A stretch of 64,000 nucleotides of DNA from Imhoffiella fuscus (GTDB lineage: Bacteria; Pseudomonadota; Gammaproteobacteria; Chromatiales; Chromatiaceae). This document shows, in pieces, positions 46,815-56,851 of the stretch. Numbering within the stretch: the first letter of the stretch is position 1; every line of letters begins with the position of its first letter. The translations under genes were made by a program, and so were the position numbers. Under the pieces are notes generated by a model, which had not been told where the DNA came from, ran no database searches, and saw only the letters and a program-made list of their open reading frames with translations. The DNA lies in contig NZ_JBHUHX010000010.1 in assembly GCF_042682685.1 (NCBI RefSeq), positions 67,404 through 131,403 on the forward strand. Direction: 5' to 3'.

Positions 46815-46888
46815 TTCGAACCCTCGATAGGCTATTAACCTATACACACTTTCCAGGCGTGCTCCTTAAGCCACTCGGACACCTCTCC
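46798..46888 (-). tRNA. tRNA-Ser(GGA)
   Basis: 91-nt class II tRNA: acceptor GGAGAGG, D-arm GTGTCCGAGTGGCTTAAGG, anticodon loop CTGGAAA (GGA), long variable arm (TAGGTTAATAGCCTA), T-arm GTTCGAATCC and encoded CCA. It is the integration target of the island to its left and remains complete. Confidence 0.96.
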
Positions 46889-47092
46889 GGGGGTGTAGTG
46901 CCATTCTCAACGCCGCAGCCCGATCTCAAAGGGGCGAAAACCGGCGATTTCAGACTTCCTGTCCGGTGAGAGCGCGCAAATATACAGTATCCTTCGTCCG
47001 CTTACAAACCCTCTTCTTTCGTAAGGAGGCCGACCCCGCCATAATGAGCACCATCAACCACCCTTTCGATCGGAGCCCCGCCAGCGATCGGC

Positions 47093-47902
47093 ATGCAAAA
47101 TCAAGCCTCCAACGCCGATCCGCATCGGCTCTATGAACTCTCGGTCCAAAACCCGCCCGCTGAGATCGACTTTATCGACAAGACCTTTCGGATGCTGCGC
47201 GGACGCTCGGCCCATCTGTTGCGCGAAGATTTCTGCGGAACCGGCGCGGTGTGCCGCGAGTGGGTGCGTCGGCGCAAGACCAATCATGCATGGGGGCTGG
47301 ACCTGGACGGCGAGGTGCTCGACTGGGGGCGCCGAAACAACCTCGACACACTGGCCGAGGATCAACGAGTACGCGCCGAACTCATCCAGACCGACGTCCT
47401 CGAACCGCCCGAACGCCGACCGGACATCGTGCTGGCGATGAATTTCAGCTATTGGCTGCTGAACGAACGCCCCGCCATGCTGCGCTATTTCAGCTCGGTC
47501 AGATCGACGCTGAAGGAGGGTGGTGTCTTCTTTCTCGATGCCTACGGGGGTTACGATTCATTCCGTCGGCTCACCGAGGAACGCCGCATCCAGGATCCGG
47601 ACGGCTCCGATTTCGACTATGTCTGGGAGCAAGCCACTTATGACCCCATCAGCGGCAGACTCGTCTGTCACATCCACTTCGGATTCGACGACGGGAGCAG
47701 GCTGGATCGGGCGTTCAGCTACGACTGGCGTCTATGGACCCTTCCCGAGATCCGGGAACTCCTGAGCGAGGCCGGGTTCTCGCGGATCCTCGTCTATTGG
47801 CAGGGATGGGACGAGGACGGCGATCCGGACGGCCATTTCGTCCCGGTGGAGTCGGGAGAACCGGATGCCGGCTGGCTCGCCTATATCACGGCCGAGAAAT
47901 GA
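47093..47902 (+). CDS. Class I SAM-dependent methyltransferase
   Basis: 269 residues. Motif I HLLREDFCGTGAVCREWVRR, acidic motif II in HAWGLDLDGEVLDWGRRNNL, then RPDIVLAMNFSYWLL and a C-terminal GFSRILVYWQGWDEDGDPDG. Substrate unknown. The ATG is ~205 bp after the tRNA-Ser gene; an upstream purine stretch is weak. Outside the island. Confidence 0.8.
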   Translation: MQNQASNADPHRLYELSVQNPPAEIDFIDKTFRMLRGRSAHLLREDFCGTGAVCREWVRRRKTNHAWGLDLDGEVLDWGRRNNLDTLAEDQRVRAELIQTDVLEPPERRPDIVLAMNFSYWLLNERPAMLRYFSSVRSTLKEGGVFFLDAYGGYDSFRRLTEERRIQDPDGSDFDYVWEQATYDPISGRLVCHIHFGFDDGSRLDRAFSYDWRLWTLPEIRELLSEAGFSRILVYWQGWDEDGDPDGHFVPVESGEPDAGWLAYITAEK

Positions 47903-47927
47903 TCCGGCGCACGCGCAAAATGCAGGC

Positions 47928-49439
47928 TCACCCCTCGGGATAGGGCCACCGACCATAGAGCCGGCACAGCTCGCGCAGCCGGTTCGCCATCGATTCGTCG
48001 AGCATCTCCTCGCGATAGCGCCAAATCCAGTTGCCTTCCTCCGTGCCCGGGCGATTCATACAGGCATCGGCGCCCAACCCAAGCACATCCTGCATCGGGA
48101 ACAGGGCCAGATTCGCTACGGAGGACAGCGCGGAACGCATGAAGTCCCAGTTGGCCTCGCGGCCATCGGCGCCGAGATACAGCCGCGAGAAGTGCCGAGT
48201 GGTCTCGTCGCGATCGGCCCACCAACCGAGCAGGGTATTGTTGTCATGGGTACCGGTGTAAACCGCGAGCTGACGCCGGTGGTTGTGCGGCAGGAAGGAG
48301 GAACGCCCGCAACCATCGGCGAGATCTTCGAAACCGAACTGCAGCACGGCCATGCCGGGCAGATCGAGCTGATCCCGCAACGCCTCGACGTCCTCGGTGA
48401 TGATCCCTAGGTCCTCGGCGATCAACGGCAGATCCTGTCCCAAACTGGCGCGCAGAGCATTGAAGAGATCCATTCCAGGCCCGGGCACCCAATGCCCATT
48501 GACCGCAGTCTCTTCGCTGGCCGGGATCTCCCAGTAGGCCGCAAACCCCCGAAAGTGATCGATCCGCACTAGATCGACCAATTCCAGCGCACGCCGCACA
48601 CGCTCGACCCAGAACCCGTAATGATCGTCCGCAAGTGCCGACCAACGATAGAGCGGATTTCCCCAGCGCTGCCCGGTACTGCTGAAATAGTCGGGAGGAA
48701 CCCCGGCGATCACCGTGGGCTGCCCCTCGGCGTCCAGCTCGAACCATTCGGGATGGGTCCACACCTCGCTCGAATCGTGCGCCACGAAGATAGGCATGTC
48801 GCCGATCAGATGGACACCGCGCGTTCTGGCATAGGCGCGCAGCTCCGCCCACTGACGGTAGAACACGAACTGGACGAAACGCTGGAAGTCGAGCTCCGCG
48901 CCGTGATCGCCCGCCCACCTGGAGAGTAGCTCTGGATCACGCTGACTGAACCCCGCCTCCCAATCGGTCCAGGGACGCTGCTCATTGTGCGCCTTGAGCG
49001 CCTGGTAGAGCGCATAGTCGTCGAGCCAGGAACGATGCTCATCGCAAAAACGGCGATACTGCTCGCGATCGACCTCGGAGACATGGGCGTTGAAGCCGTC
49101 CATCGCCTGCTCCAGAAGCCCCCACTTCCAAGCCCCGACGCCGCCGAAGTCCACCTGATCGACCGGGAACTCGGGCACCTCAAACTCGACATCGTTCAGC
49201 CAACCTGCCCGCACCAGCAGATCCGGACTGATGAGCAGCGGATTGCCCGCGAAGGCCGAGGTGCACTGATAGGGCGAATCGCGATAACCGGTCGGACCGA
49301 GCGGCAGCATTTGCCACAGCCCCTGCCCTGCCCGCGCCAGGAAATCGATGAAGCGGTAGGCCGAGGGACCCAGGTCGCCGATTCCGTAGGGGCCAGGAAG
49401 CGATGTCGGATGGAGCAAGATGCCGCTGGTGCGGTGCAT
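47928..49439 (-). CDS. malQ: 4-alpha-glucanotransferase
   Basis: 503-residue GH77 amylomaltase (disproportionating enzyme). It starts RTSGILLHPTSLPGPYGIGDLG and shows the sugar-binding and catalytic segments IGDMPIFVAHDSSEVWTHP, VRIDHFRGFAAYWEIP (nucleophile Asp), PLIAEDLGIITEDVEALRDQL (acid/base Glu) and YTGTHDNNTLLGWW. Transfers maltooligosaccharide units in glycogen/maltodextrin metabolism. Converges with the methyltransferase gene. Confidence 0.96.
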   Translation of the reverse strand: MHRTSGILLHPTSLPGPYGIGDLGPSAYRFIDFLARAGQGLWQMLPLGPTGYRDSPYQCTSAFAGNPLLISPDLLVRAGWLNDVEFEVPEFPVDQVDFGGVGAWKWGLLEQAMDGFNAHVSEVDREQYRRFCDEHRSWLDDYALYQALKAHNEQRPWTDWEAGFSQRDPELLSRWAGDHGAELDFQRFVQFVFYRQWAELRAYARTRGVHLIGDMPIFVAHDSSEVWTHPEWFELDAEGQPTVIAGVPPDYFSSTGQRWGNPLYRWSALADDHYGFWVERVRRALELVDLVRIDHFRGFAAYWEIPASEETAVNGHWVPGPGMDLFNALRASLGQDLPLIAEDLGIITEDVEALRDQLDLPGMAVLQFGFEDLADGCGRSSFLPHNHRRQLAVYTGTHDNNTLLGWWADRDETTRHFSRLYLGADGREANWDFMRSALSSVANLALFPMQDVLGLGADACMNRPGTEEGNWIWRYREEMLDESMANRLRELCRLYGRWPYPEG

Positions 49440-50129
49440 GAAATAGGGCCTCCAAACATGAGCTCGGATCCAAACCTAGGGAGTCTAAACCAAGCGCCGC
49501 CAAAAGACCTTGGCGATTGCAGAATCGTCGCCGAACGACCCTATCAGAGCGATCGATCCGAACAAAAGGGCCATGGAACATGAGCGCGCCGATTAGAGAT
49601 CGATAGCGCTCAAGCATACGAGAACACCCGAGAAGCAGTGGCGACTCCTAGCCACCATTATCAAGAGGGATCGGACGAAACGCACGCGAAGCTGGCGCTT
49701 CTCTCCGCCCCCGTCATCCGGTAGCATCCCGCTGGCTGCGAGGGAGAATCAGGCCGCATCGCCCGGCAACGGATTCACGTTGGGCCGGCCTGACGCGATC
49801 GCTCAGGAACCCTTTGCCTCACGACGGAGAACCTCGCGATGCCCACCGATTCGCGCCCGCGCACCGCCGTCCCAACCGAAACCGGACCGCCCCCTCCCGC
49901 CCGACTGCAAGCCTGCCGATGATCGCAACCCATGTCGAAATCATGCCCGAGAACCGTTCCCGCGCAATGGCGGTGACAAACCTGAAACCGGCGACCATCG
50001 GGGGTCCGCCCAGAGACCCGCGCGAGGGGACGGGCAGACCTCGGATGGGCCGAGAATCCTGGTCGGCGAGAGCCGGCACCTGAATCAGGCATCGTGTAGA
50101 GAGTGCAGCAGCAGACTGGCAATATTGAT
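49440..50129. other. 690-bp intergenic region
   Basis: Between the divergent malQ and the GGDEF/EAL gene. Several overlapping frames are open because of high GC, but none has an initiation site or recognisable product. I see no clear regulatory structure. Confidence 0.4.
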
Positions 50130-53100
50130 ATGAACAAGAAAGACAGGGCGGAATTGAACGGCCTGCGCGAGCAGGCACGGCAGATTCTGCACGACCGGCG
50201 CTTTGACGACACCATCGCCGACTACGACCGAGGCGACCTCAGTCTGCAAGCGCTGCTGGAAGAGCTGCATGTCTATCACGCCGAACTCCTGGTCCAGCAG
50301 GACGCGCTACGCGACAGCCATGAGATGAACGCATTGGCCCTAGCGCGCTTCGTCCGTCTCTACTATGACCTACCGCTTCCTGCACTGCTCGTCTCCTGGT
50401 GCGGACGCATCACGGACGCCAACGCGGCCGCGAACGCCATCCTTGCGCTGAACCGCCAGCTCTTCAGCCATCTCGCCACCGACCACCATGTCCCGGTTTT
50501 GGAGAGAGCCCTGCTCAAGGCCCAGTCCGAGGGCAAGGCGACCTGCCCAGAGGTCTCCCTACGCGGTGCGGACAGGTGCACGCTGATTGCCGACCTGATG
50601 CTGATCCGTCTTCCGGGATCGGAATCGACAGAGCCCGAATTCGTCTGCACCATCGTCGACCAGACCGAGCGCATCGCCCAACTCAACACCCAGCGCCTGG
50701 TAGCGGACATCTCCTCGCTCTTCGTCAACAGCGGCCAGACGGGGCTCGATGAGGTCATCGTCCAGGCGCTCAAGCGGATCGGACGCTTCTTCAAGACCGA
50801 CCGTTGCGATCTTTACAGACTCCACGCGCACGGCTCCGTCTTCGAACCGATCCATTCCTGGATCGACCGCGATACGCAATGCGATAATAATCACCAGACA
50901 CCCATCCCCGCCGCCCAGTTCCCCTGGTGGTCGGCACGCACCGACGGCAAAGACCCTATCCCGGACAGCGCGCTGTTCCCGCCCGAAGCCGAGAACGACT
51001 CGCAGCACCAGAGCGCTCGACTGCGCCTCTCCCTCCCGCTGATCGGCGACGGCCAGATCATGGGGGCACTTGTGCTGGGCGCCTCCACCGCACCCCGCGC
51101 CTGGAACGAACACGCTATACGAACGCTACGCGTGATCGGCGAGAGCATCGCCAACCTGCTGGTCCGCCAAAGAACCGGACAGGAACTGCGCGCAAGCGAG
51201 GCCCGCTACCGCCAGGTGACCTCGATCATGAGCGATGTCGCCTACTCCTGCCTGGACAGGGAGGAACAAGGCCATCGAATCGAATGGGTCACGGACTCCA
51301 TCCTGAACCTCACCGGATACGACACCGACGAGGTTCTGTCTCGGGGCAGCTGGCGCTTCCTGGTCCTCGCCGAAGATCAGCTCAGATTCGACGAGCACAT
51401 CGCCGCGCTCCCGGCCGGAGAGACCTCGAGCTGCGAACTACGCCTTCGCCACAGGGATGGATCGCTGCTCTGGGTCCGCTGCACCACCGAGTGCATTCAA
51501 GAATCCACCGCTCCCCGAGTCGTCCGGCTCTACGGCGGGCTGATCGACATCACCGAGCAGAAGGCACGCGAGAGCGAGCTCGAACGCCTGGAGCTGGTCG
51601 TCAAGCAGAGCCCCAGCATCGTCCTCATCACCGACCCGAGCGGAGACATCGAGTACGTCAATCAGCGGTTTTGCGACGTCACCGGCTACAGCCACCAGGA
51701 GATTCGCGGACAGCACCTGAATGTGCTCAAGAGCGATGCGACGCCGCCTCAGTACATCCGCAAGATCTGGCTTCAGCTGATGCGTGGAAACAGCTGGCAG
51801 GGCGAACTCCAGAATCGCAAGAAGTCGGGCGAGCTCTATTGGGAGCAGGCCCTCATCACCCCACTGCGCAACGACCAAGGGGTCATCTCGCATTTCGTCA
51901 AGCTGGCCGAGGATATCAGCGACAAAAAGACGCTCACGGAACAGCTCACCTATCTCATCCATTACGACCCGCTCACCGGCCTGCCCAACCGCGCCCTGAT
52001 GCGCGAGCGGATCGACCGCGCCCTGGCCGCCGGACGACGCAACGGTCACGGGCTCGCCCTGCTCTCGATCGATCTCGACAAACTCAAATTCATCAACGAC
52101 ACGCTCGGCCACGCTGCGGGCGACGGTCTGCTGCGCGAGGTGGCCCGGCGCCTTCAGACGCTGCTCGGCGAGGAAGACACGCTGGCCCGCTTCGGAGGTG
52201 ACAACTTCGTCCTCCTGGCAGGCCATCTGCGCCAGGTTCAGGATTCGGTCGGACTGGCCGAACAGGTCAACGCCCTCCTCGACGAGCCGATCAGGCTGGG
52301 CACCAATACCGCCCGCATCACGGCATGCACCGGGATCTCGCTCTATCCGGAGGACGCTCAAACCACGGACGCGCTCATCGGTCACGCCGATGCCGCGCTG
52401 CACATCGCCAAGGGCGATGGACGCAGACTCTACCGTTTCTTCACCCCCGTGCTGAACCGACGCCTCCTGGAGCAGTTCCATTTGGAACAGGCCCTGCGGA
52501 TCGGACTCGAACGTGGCGAATTGGTGCTCCAGTACCAGCCCCGGGTCGACATCACCACCGGCAAGATCCTCAGCATGGAGGCACTGGCGCGCTGGCGCCA
52601 TCCCGAGCGCGGATTGATTCCACCCTCGCAGTTCATTCCGATCGCCGAGTCGACCGGGCTCATCTTGGATCTCGGACCAATCGTTCTGCGCGAGGCCTGC
52701 CAGCAAATTCAGCGCTGGAAAGCCGAGGGCGTCCCAATCGTCCCCATCGCGGTCAACCTATCGGCGAACGAGCTCTACCAGGAGGACCTGACCCACCGTA
52801 TCCAAGACATCATGGCCGCCAGCCAGATCGACCCGGCGCACCTGGAGTTCGAGATCACCGAGAGCGCCGCCATGCGTTCGATCGAACAGGCCGTCACCAT
52901 CCTGTCCCAGCTGCGGGCCTGCGGTTTCACGCTCTCGATCGACGATTTCGGGACCGGCTATGCCTCGCTGAGCTATCTGAACCGGCTGCCGATGCAGGCG
53001 ATCAAGATCGACCGCTCCTTCCTCACCGAAATCGGTGGCGAGCTCAACGGGCACAGCCAGGGTGCCGCCATCGTCAAGGCGATCATCGGGTTGGGATCGA

Positions 53101-53282
53101 ATCTCGGCATCCACATCATCGCCGAGGGTGTGGAAACGCAAGTCCAACGTCGTTTTCTCATCGATCACGGCTGCAATGTCGCCCAAGGCTATCTCTTCGC
53201 CTGGCCACTGACCGCCGAAGAGATCGAACCGCTGCTGCGAGCCGGGCGGATACAGATCGACGAGACCGAGGCGCTCGTCTAA
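50130..53282 (+). CDS. PAS/GAF sensor with GGDEF and EAL domains
   Basis: About 1050 residues, no membrane segment. From the ATG 50130 start: an N-terminal PAS-like region (~70-185), GAF domain (~195-345, TGLDEVIVQALKRIGRFFKTDRCDLYRL ... LVLGAS), PAS/PAC (~355-475), second PAS (~480-605, SIVLITDPSGDIEYVNQRFCDVTGYS), a GGDEF-type domain whose signature is GGDNF instead of GGDEF/GGEEF, and an intact EAL domain (SMEALARWRHPERGL, NLSANELYQ, EFEITESAAM, SIDDFGTGYASLSYLNRLP). It probably degrades c-di-GMP; cyclase activity is doubtful. GTG 50103 is an alternative start. Confidence 0.9.
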   Translation: MNKKDRAELNGLREQARQILHDRRFDDTIADYDRGDLSLQALLEELHVYHAELLVQQDALRDSHEMNALALARFVRLYYDLPLPALLVSWCGRITDANAAANAILALNRQLFSHLATDHHVPVLERALLKAQSEGKATCPEVSLRGADRCTLIADLMLIRLPGSESTEPEFVCTIVDQTERIAQLNTQRLVADISSLFVNSGQTGLDEVIVQALKRIGRFFKTDRCDLYRLHAHGSVFEPIHSWIDRDTQCDNNHQTPIPAAQFPWWSARTDGKDPIPDSALFPPEAENDSQHQSARLRLSLPLIGDGQIMGALVLGASTAPRAWNEHAIRTLRVIGESIANLLVRQRTGQELRASEARYRQVTSIMSDVAYSCLDREEQGHRIEWVTDSILNLTGYDTDEVLSRGSWRFLVLAEDQLRFDEHIAALPAGETSSCELRLRHRDGSLLWVRCTTECIQESTAPRVVRLYGGLIDITEQKARESELERLELVVKQSPSIVLITDPSGDIEYVNQRFCDVTGYSHQEIRGQHLNVLKSDATPPQYIRKIWLQLMRGNSWQGELQNRKKSGELYWEQALITPLRNDQGVISHFVKLAEDISDKKTLTEQLTYLIHYDPLTGLPNRALMRERIDRALAAGRRNGHGLALLSIDLDKLKFINDTLGHAAGDGLLREVARRLQTLLGEEDTLARFGGDNFVLLAGHLRQVQDSVGLAEQVNALLDEPIRLGTNTARITACTGISLYPEDAQTTDALIGHADAALHIAKGDGRRLYRFFTPVLNRRLLEQFHLEQALRIGLERGELVLQYQPRVDITTGKILSMEALARWRHPERGLIPPSQFIPIAESTGLILDLGPIVLREACQQIQRWKAEGVPIVPIAVNLSANELYQEDLTHRIQDIMAASQIDPAHLEFEITESAAMRSIEQAVTILSQLRACGFTLSIDDFGTGYASLSYLNRLPMQAIKIDRSFLTEIGGELNGHSQGAAIVKAIIGLGSNLGIHIIAEGVETQVQRRFLIDHGCNVAQGYLFAWPLTAEEIEPLLRAGRIQIDETEALV

Positions 53283-53346
53283 ACCCAGGAGCACTCGAGA
53301 ATCGCAGTCCGAGCTCGCTCCATCATTTGCTCACTGGAGAAACGGC

Positions 53347-53523
53347 ATGGATACCGGAACCGGAAAGGCAATAGAACTCATCCTGATCGTCGCCGTGGTG
53401 CTTGGCTTCTATCTACAGCAGCGTAAGGCGCTCGACCGGGCGCGCAACCGCGAGACGCCTGCGGAACAGGAACGAAACCGCGAACAGGAAGACAAAGGTC
53501 CCGAAGACACGGGGACGCAATGA
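53347..53523 (+). CDS. Small single-pass membrane protein
   Basis: 58 residues: MDTGTGKAIELILIVAVVLGF, a probable single membrane helix, followed by a highly charged tail (QQRKALDRARNRE ... EQEDKGPEDTGTQ). GGAGAAACGG precedes ATG 53347. It lies 64 bp after the EAL protein gene and 34 bp before the DUF1134 gene, all on the same strand. Function unknown. Confidence 0.65.
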   Translation: MDTGTGKAIELILIVAVVLGFYLQQRKALDRARNRETPAEQERNREQEDKGPEDTGTQ

Positions 53524-53557
53524 CTCCCAGGACAGCACCGACAGCAGAGAGACGCCC

Positions 53558-54106
53558 ATGACCAGATACCTCACCGTCCTATTGACGCTCCTGTTCTGGG
53601 CCGCCCAGCCGTGCAGCGCCGACGAGACCTATAAGCGCGATGAGATCCTCGCCCAACTGGAGGTCTTCTTCGGTCAGGGCGCGGAGAATCTCGGCAAGGT
53701 CGTCCAGAAGGTCTTCGAGGAGCAGGGCGAACCCAACGCCTTCATCGCCGGAGACGAGATCGGGGCCGCGCTCGCCGTCGGCGTCCGCTACGGCAAGGGC
53801 GTCCTCAATATGAAGACTGGCGTTCAGCGCCAGGTGTTCTGGCAGGGACCCTCGATCGGGCTGGACCTGGGGCTGAACGTCTCCAAGGTCTTCGTGCTCA
53901 TCTATCACCTACCCGGCGAGCAACAGCTGTTCCAGCGCTTTCCCGGCGTCGAAGGCAGTCTCTATTTGATCGGCGGTGTCGGGGTGAACTATCTGCAATC
54001 GGGCGACATCGTCATCGCCCCCATTCGTTTCGGCGCCGGCTGGCGTCAAGGCGTGAGCGCCGGCTACATGGACTTCACCGAGCACGCCCATTACAACCCC
54101 TTCTGA
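53558..54106 (+). CDS. DUF1134-family exported protein
   Basis: 182 residues with a signal peptide (YLTVLLTLLFWAAQPCSA). The mature part matches the DUF1134 pattern: GAALAVGVRYGKGVLNMK, VFWQGPSIGLDLGLNVSKVFVLIYHL, YLIGGVGVNYLQSGDIVIAPIRFGAGWRQG. Function unknown; probably periplasmic. ATG 53558 gives the signal peptide directly. Confidence 0.82.
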   Translation: MTRYLTVLLTLLFWAAQPCSADETYKRDEILAQLEVFFGQGAENLGKVVQKVFEEQGEPNAFIAGDEIGAALAVGVRYGKGVLNMKTGVQRQVFWQGPSIGLDLGLNVSKVFVLIYHLPGEQQLFQRFPGVEGSLYLIGGVGVNYLQSGDIVIAPIRFGAGWRQGVSAGYMDFTEHAHYNPF

Positions 54107-54170
54107 CCCCCTCGGCCCTCACGCAGCCCGCTCCGGGCCGCGCCATCGGGGCCCGGCCGGCGATCCGGGA

Positions 54171-54557
54171 TCACCAGTAACGGTGCTCATCGTTGTCCCG
54201 CTGGCGTGACGGAGGACCGCGCCGATCATGGCGGTAACGGCGATCGTCGTTGTGCATGAATGCGCGGATATGGTCCTCGGCCCGATCCAGACGTCGCTCC
54301 AAAATGCGATGACGCTTGTTCGACGAATCGCCCTCGGCCCGCAGATCCTTGGCCAAGTCGCGAATCTCGTATTGCTCCCGACGCAGGATCTTCACCTCCC
54401 GCTCGGTCAAGTCCCCGGATTCGATACCGCGCTCCATGATACGCACCTGATCATCCATGCGATCGTAAACGCTCCCCCTGTCCGGGCGCGCCTGCGCCGG
54501 AGCGGCGATAGCCGCACCAAGGGTCACGATCAAAAGACTTGTGGTCCACATACGCAT
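54171..54557 (-). CDS. Small exported protein, Arg/Asp-rich
   Basis: 128 residues with a signal peptide (MWTTSLLIVTLGAAIAAPAQA). The mature chain is very charged and helical (EREVKILRREQYEIRDLAKDLRAEG, RHRILERRLDRAEDHIRAFMHN) and ends in a His/Arg/Asp-rich tail. GGGAG precedes ATG 54557. No family recognised; converges with the DUF1134 gene. Confidence 0.65.
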   Translation of the reverse strand: MRMWTTSLLIVTLGAAIAAPAQARPDRGSVYDRMDDQVRIMERGIESGDLTEREVKILRREQYEIRDLAKDLRAEGDSSNKRHRILERRLDRAEDHIRAFMHNDDRRYRHDRRGPPSRQRDNDEHRYW

Positions 54558-54661
54558 GTCGGCAACTCCCGATTGGATTAATCTTCGTAGTGGCGTGAAG
54601 AATAGGCGCTCAACGCTGAACGAAAGATGAACCCTCAGCATCGCCGCCCTCCAACCCAGGC

Positions 54662-55108
54662 ATGGCACCGACCAGCAAGGCTACAGAGACCATGACCACA
54701 GAACCCGCCTCGCCCGAACTCGCCCAATTCATCCGCCAAACCCTCGGCTGCGGCTGTCCGCCAGAAATCTTCGAGCACGTCGTGGATGCGCCGACCGCCA
54801 TCTCGCGCAACGCCGGAATCCGACGCCGCATCGATGTCGGCGGGCGGTTGCTCATCTATCTGGTCGAGCCACACGATGCCGACCAGGCACTGACACGTCT
54901 CACCAACTGGATCAGCGCAGGGAGGACCGAAAGGGACAGCGCCGGCATGAACCGCCTGCGTCTGGTTCTGGCGCTGGACAGCCCGACCCCTCAAGATCGC
55001 GCACGACTGGAGAGCGCCTTCGCCGAGGCCGCCCAGGGCGACGAGCGACTGCATCTACACATCCTCGCGCCGAGCACCTGCCCGATCGGACCCGACGCCA
55101 TCGGTTGA
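54662..55108 (+). CDS. Conserved-looking cytoplasmic protein, unknown function
   Basis: 148 residues (or 138 from ATG 54692, MTTEPASPELAQF). The N-terminal FIRQTLGCGCPPEIFEHV has a CGC motif that could bind metal or a cofactor; the rest alternates strands and helices (RLLIYLVEP, LRLVLAL, LHLHILAP). Divergent from the small exported protein and convergent with the ZIP transporter. Not recognised. Confidence 0.55.
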   Translation: MAPTSKATETMTTEPASPELAQFIRQTLGCGCPPEIFEHVVDAPTAISRNAGIRRRIDVGGRLLIYLVEPHDADQALTRLTNWISAGRTERDSAGMNRLRLVLALDSPTPQDRARLESAFAEAAQGDERLHLHILAPSTCPIGPDAIG

Positions 55109-55112
55109 CGCC

Positions 55113-56045
55113 TCACCCCAGAGCCGTATCCAACACCATCATCAAGGCAAACCCGGCCATGAGTCCGAGCGTAGCCGGGGTCTGGTGGCCATTGCGGTGG
55201 GTCTCGGGGATCACCTCGTGCGAGACGACGAAAATCATGGCCCCGGCCGCAAGCCCCAGCCCGACAGGATAGGCGAGCGCCAGCCCGCTGGTCAGTCCCA
55301 CGCCGAGCAACGCGCCGAGCGGCTCCATCAGACCGGTCGCGGCGGCGAGCAGCACCGCGCGCCAGGGCGACAGACCGATCGCGCGCAGCGCCATGGCGAC
55401 GGCCAGCCCCTCCGGCATATCCTGCAGAGCGATCGCGGTGGTGAGCGGCAGCCCCACGGTCATGTCGCCCTGCGAGAAGGACACGCCGATCGCCATGCCC
55501 TCGGGCAGGTTATGAAGCGCAATGGCGAAGACGAACAGCCACAGCCGGCCCACCCGATCGCTGGCCGGACCACAGGGGCCGGTCTGCACATGCGCATGCG
55601 GGGTGAATCGATCCAGACCGAGCATCAGCAGCACACCGAGCGTCATGCCAAGCACCACGGTCGCGGCCCCCAGGGCGTCGCTACCGGTCAGCGTCGCCCC
55701 CGATTCGAGACCGGGCAGGATGAGCGAGAAGGAGCTGGCGGCCAGCATCATGCCAGCGGCCATGCCGAGCATGCTGTCCTCCAGACGCTGATTCAGTCCG
55801 TGCAGACCGACGGCGGGAACAGCGCCCAGCGCCGTCGTCGCGAATGCCGCGAAACCGCCAACCATGGCCAGACGCAACGCGACATCCGCCTGCCCCATGA
55901 GCACCTGCCAGACGCTCGACACCAGCATCGCCACGACGGCCAGCACGGCGACGCCCAAGCCGATGCTGGTCCGGGGATAGGTGCGCGCCTGGACCACCCA
56001 GGCGGCACCCAATGTCGATGTCGTGAACTGCCGCACGTTTTCCAT
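55113..56045 (-). CDS. ZIP-family metal transporter
   Basis: 310 residues, about eight membrane helices. Metal-site helices are FVFAIALHNLPEGMAIGVSF and LTTAIALQDMPEGLAVAMAL (HNLPEG and QDMPEG), characteristic of ZIP/ZupT-type transporters; a His-containing loop (FTPHAHVQTG) lies between helices 3 and 4. A probable divalent-metal importer; selectivity cannot be read. Start ATG 56045 (MENVRQF). Downstream of the ABC exporter genes by 116 bp on the same strand. Confidence 0.88.
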   Translation of the reverse strand: MENVRQFTTSTLGAAWVVQARTYPRTSIGLGVAVLAVVAMLVSSVWQVLMGQADVALRLAMVGGFAAFATTALGAVPAVGLHGLNQRLEDSMLGMAAGMMLAASSFSLILPGLESGATLTGSDALGAATVVLGMTLGVLLMLGLDRFTPHAHVQTGPCGPASDRVGRLWLFVFAIALHNLPEGMAIGVSFSQGDMTVGLPLTTAIALQDMPEGLAVAMALRAIGLSPWRAVLLAAATGLMEPLGALLGVGLTSGLALAYPVGLGLAAGAMIFVVSHEVIPETHRNGHQTPATLGLMAGFALMMVLDTALG

Positions 56046-56161
56046 GCCTCGATGACCTGATTCGCGTGATGACCGAGAGGTCGAATGCCATGGATAATCA
56101 CTGGAATGAATGCTCGATTCAAGGACCCAGTGACCTGCCCCCACAGGTCGAGCGATCGCCG

Positions 56162-56851
56162 CTACATCGCGCGCCAATCGGCGTCGATCCGGCCGTCGAC
56201 GATCCCAATACGCCGATCGGCCGCCGCCGCGAAGGACGCATCGTGGGTGACCGCGACCACCGTCTTGCCCATCTCGTGCGCCAGATCCTTGAGGATCTGG
56301 CGCACCGTGCCGCCCGATGCCGAATCCAGATTGCCGGTCGGCTCGTCGGCGAGCAGGATCAGCGGGTCGTTGGCCAGTGCACGGGCGATGGCGACGCGCT
56401 GGCGCTGTCCGCCCGAGAGCTGGTGCGGGTACTTGGCGCTCTGCTCGACGACGCCCAGTCGATCCAATAGCTCCAGACCGCGTACACGCGCGGCGGCGGC
56501 ATCGAGCCGGCCGAGGCGGCGGATCGGCAGGGTGACGTTGTCGATCACCGAGAATTCGGCGAGCAGGAAATGGAACTGGAACACGAACCCGAGCTTCTCC
56601 AGCCGGCGGTTCGCCAGATCGTCCTCGCCATAGCGCGAGGTCTCCTCGCCATCGAGCCAGACCCGCCCCGAGGTCGGAACATCGAGCAGACCCAGCAGAT
56701 AGAGCAGCGAGGACTTGCCCGACCCGGACGGCCCCATGATGCAGATGAACTCGCCGTGCTCGATGGCGAGACTGACATCCTTCACCAAGGTGACCGGAAC
56801 CTCGCCGGGCAGGATGCGGACCAGATGCTCCGCACTCAGCACCGCGCTCAC
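56162..56851 (-). CDS. ABC transporter ATPase, LolD/MacB type
   Basis: 229 residues. Walker A IMGPSGSGKSSLLYLLG, Q-loop FVFQFHFLLAEFSV, signature LSGGQRQRVAIARAL, Walker B PLILLADEPTGNLD, H-loop VVAVTHD. The DVPTSGRVWLDG segment is typical of the MacB/LolD subfamily. GTG 56851 overlaps the permease stop by 4 bp (GTGA). Powers the FtsX-like permease encoded just upstream. Confidence 0.93.
   Translation of the reverse strand: MSAVLSAEHLVRILPGEVPVTLVKDVSLAIEHGEFICIMGPSGSGKSSLLYLLGLLDVPTSGRVWLDGEETSRYGEDDLANRRLEKLGFVFQFHFLLAEFSVIDNVTLPIRRLGRLDAAAARVRGLELLDRLGVVEQSAKYPHQLSGGQRQRVAIARALANDPLILLADEPTGNLDSASGGTVRQILKDLAHEMGKTVVAVTHDASFAAAADRRIGIVDGRIDADWRAM

Noticed and set aside
49775..50215. Overlapping frames on both strands before the GGDEF/EAL gene
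   Set aside because: No start signals, no recognisable products and contradictory strands; treated as intergenic.
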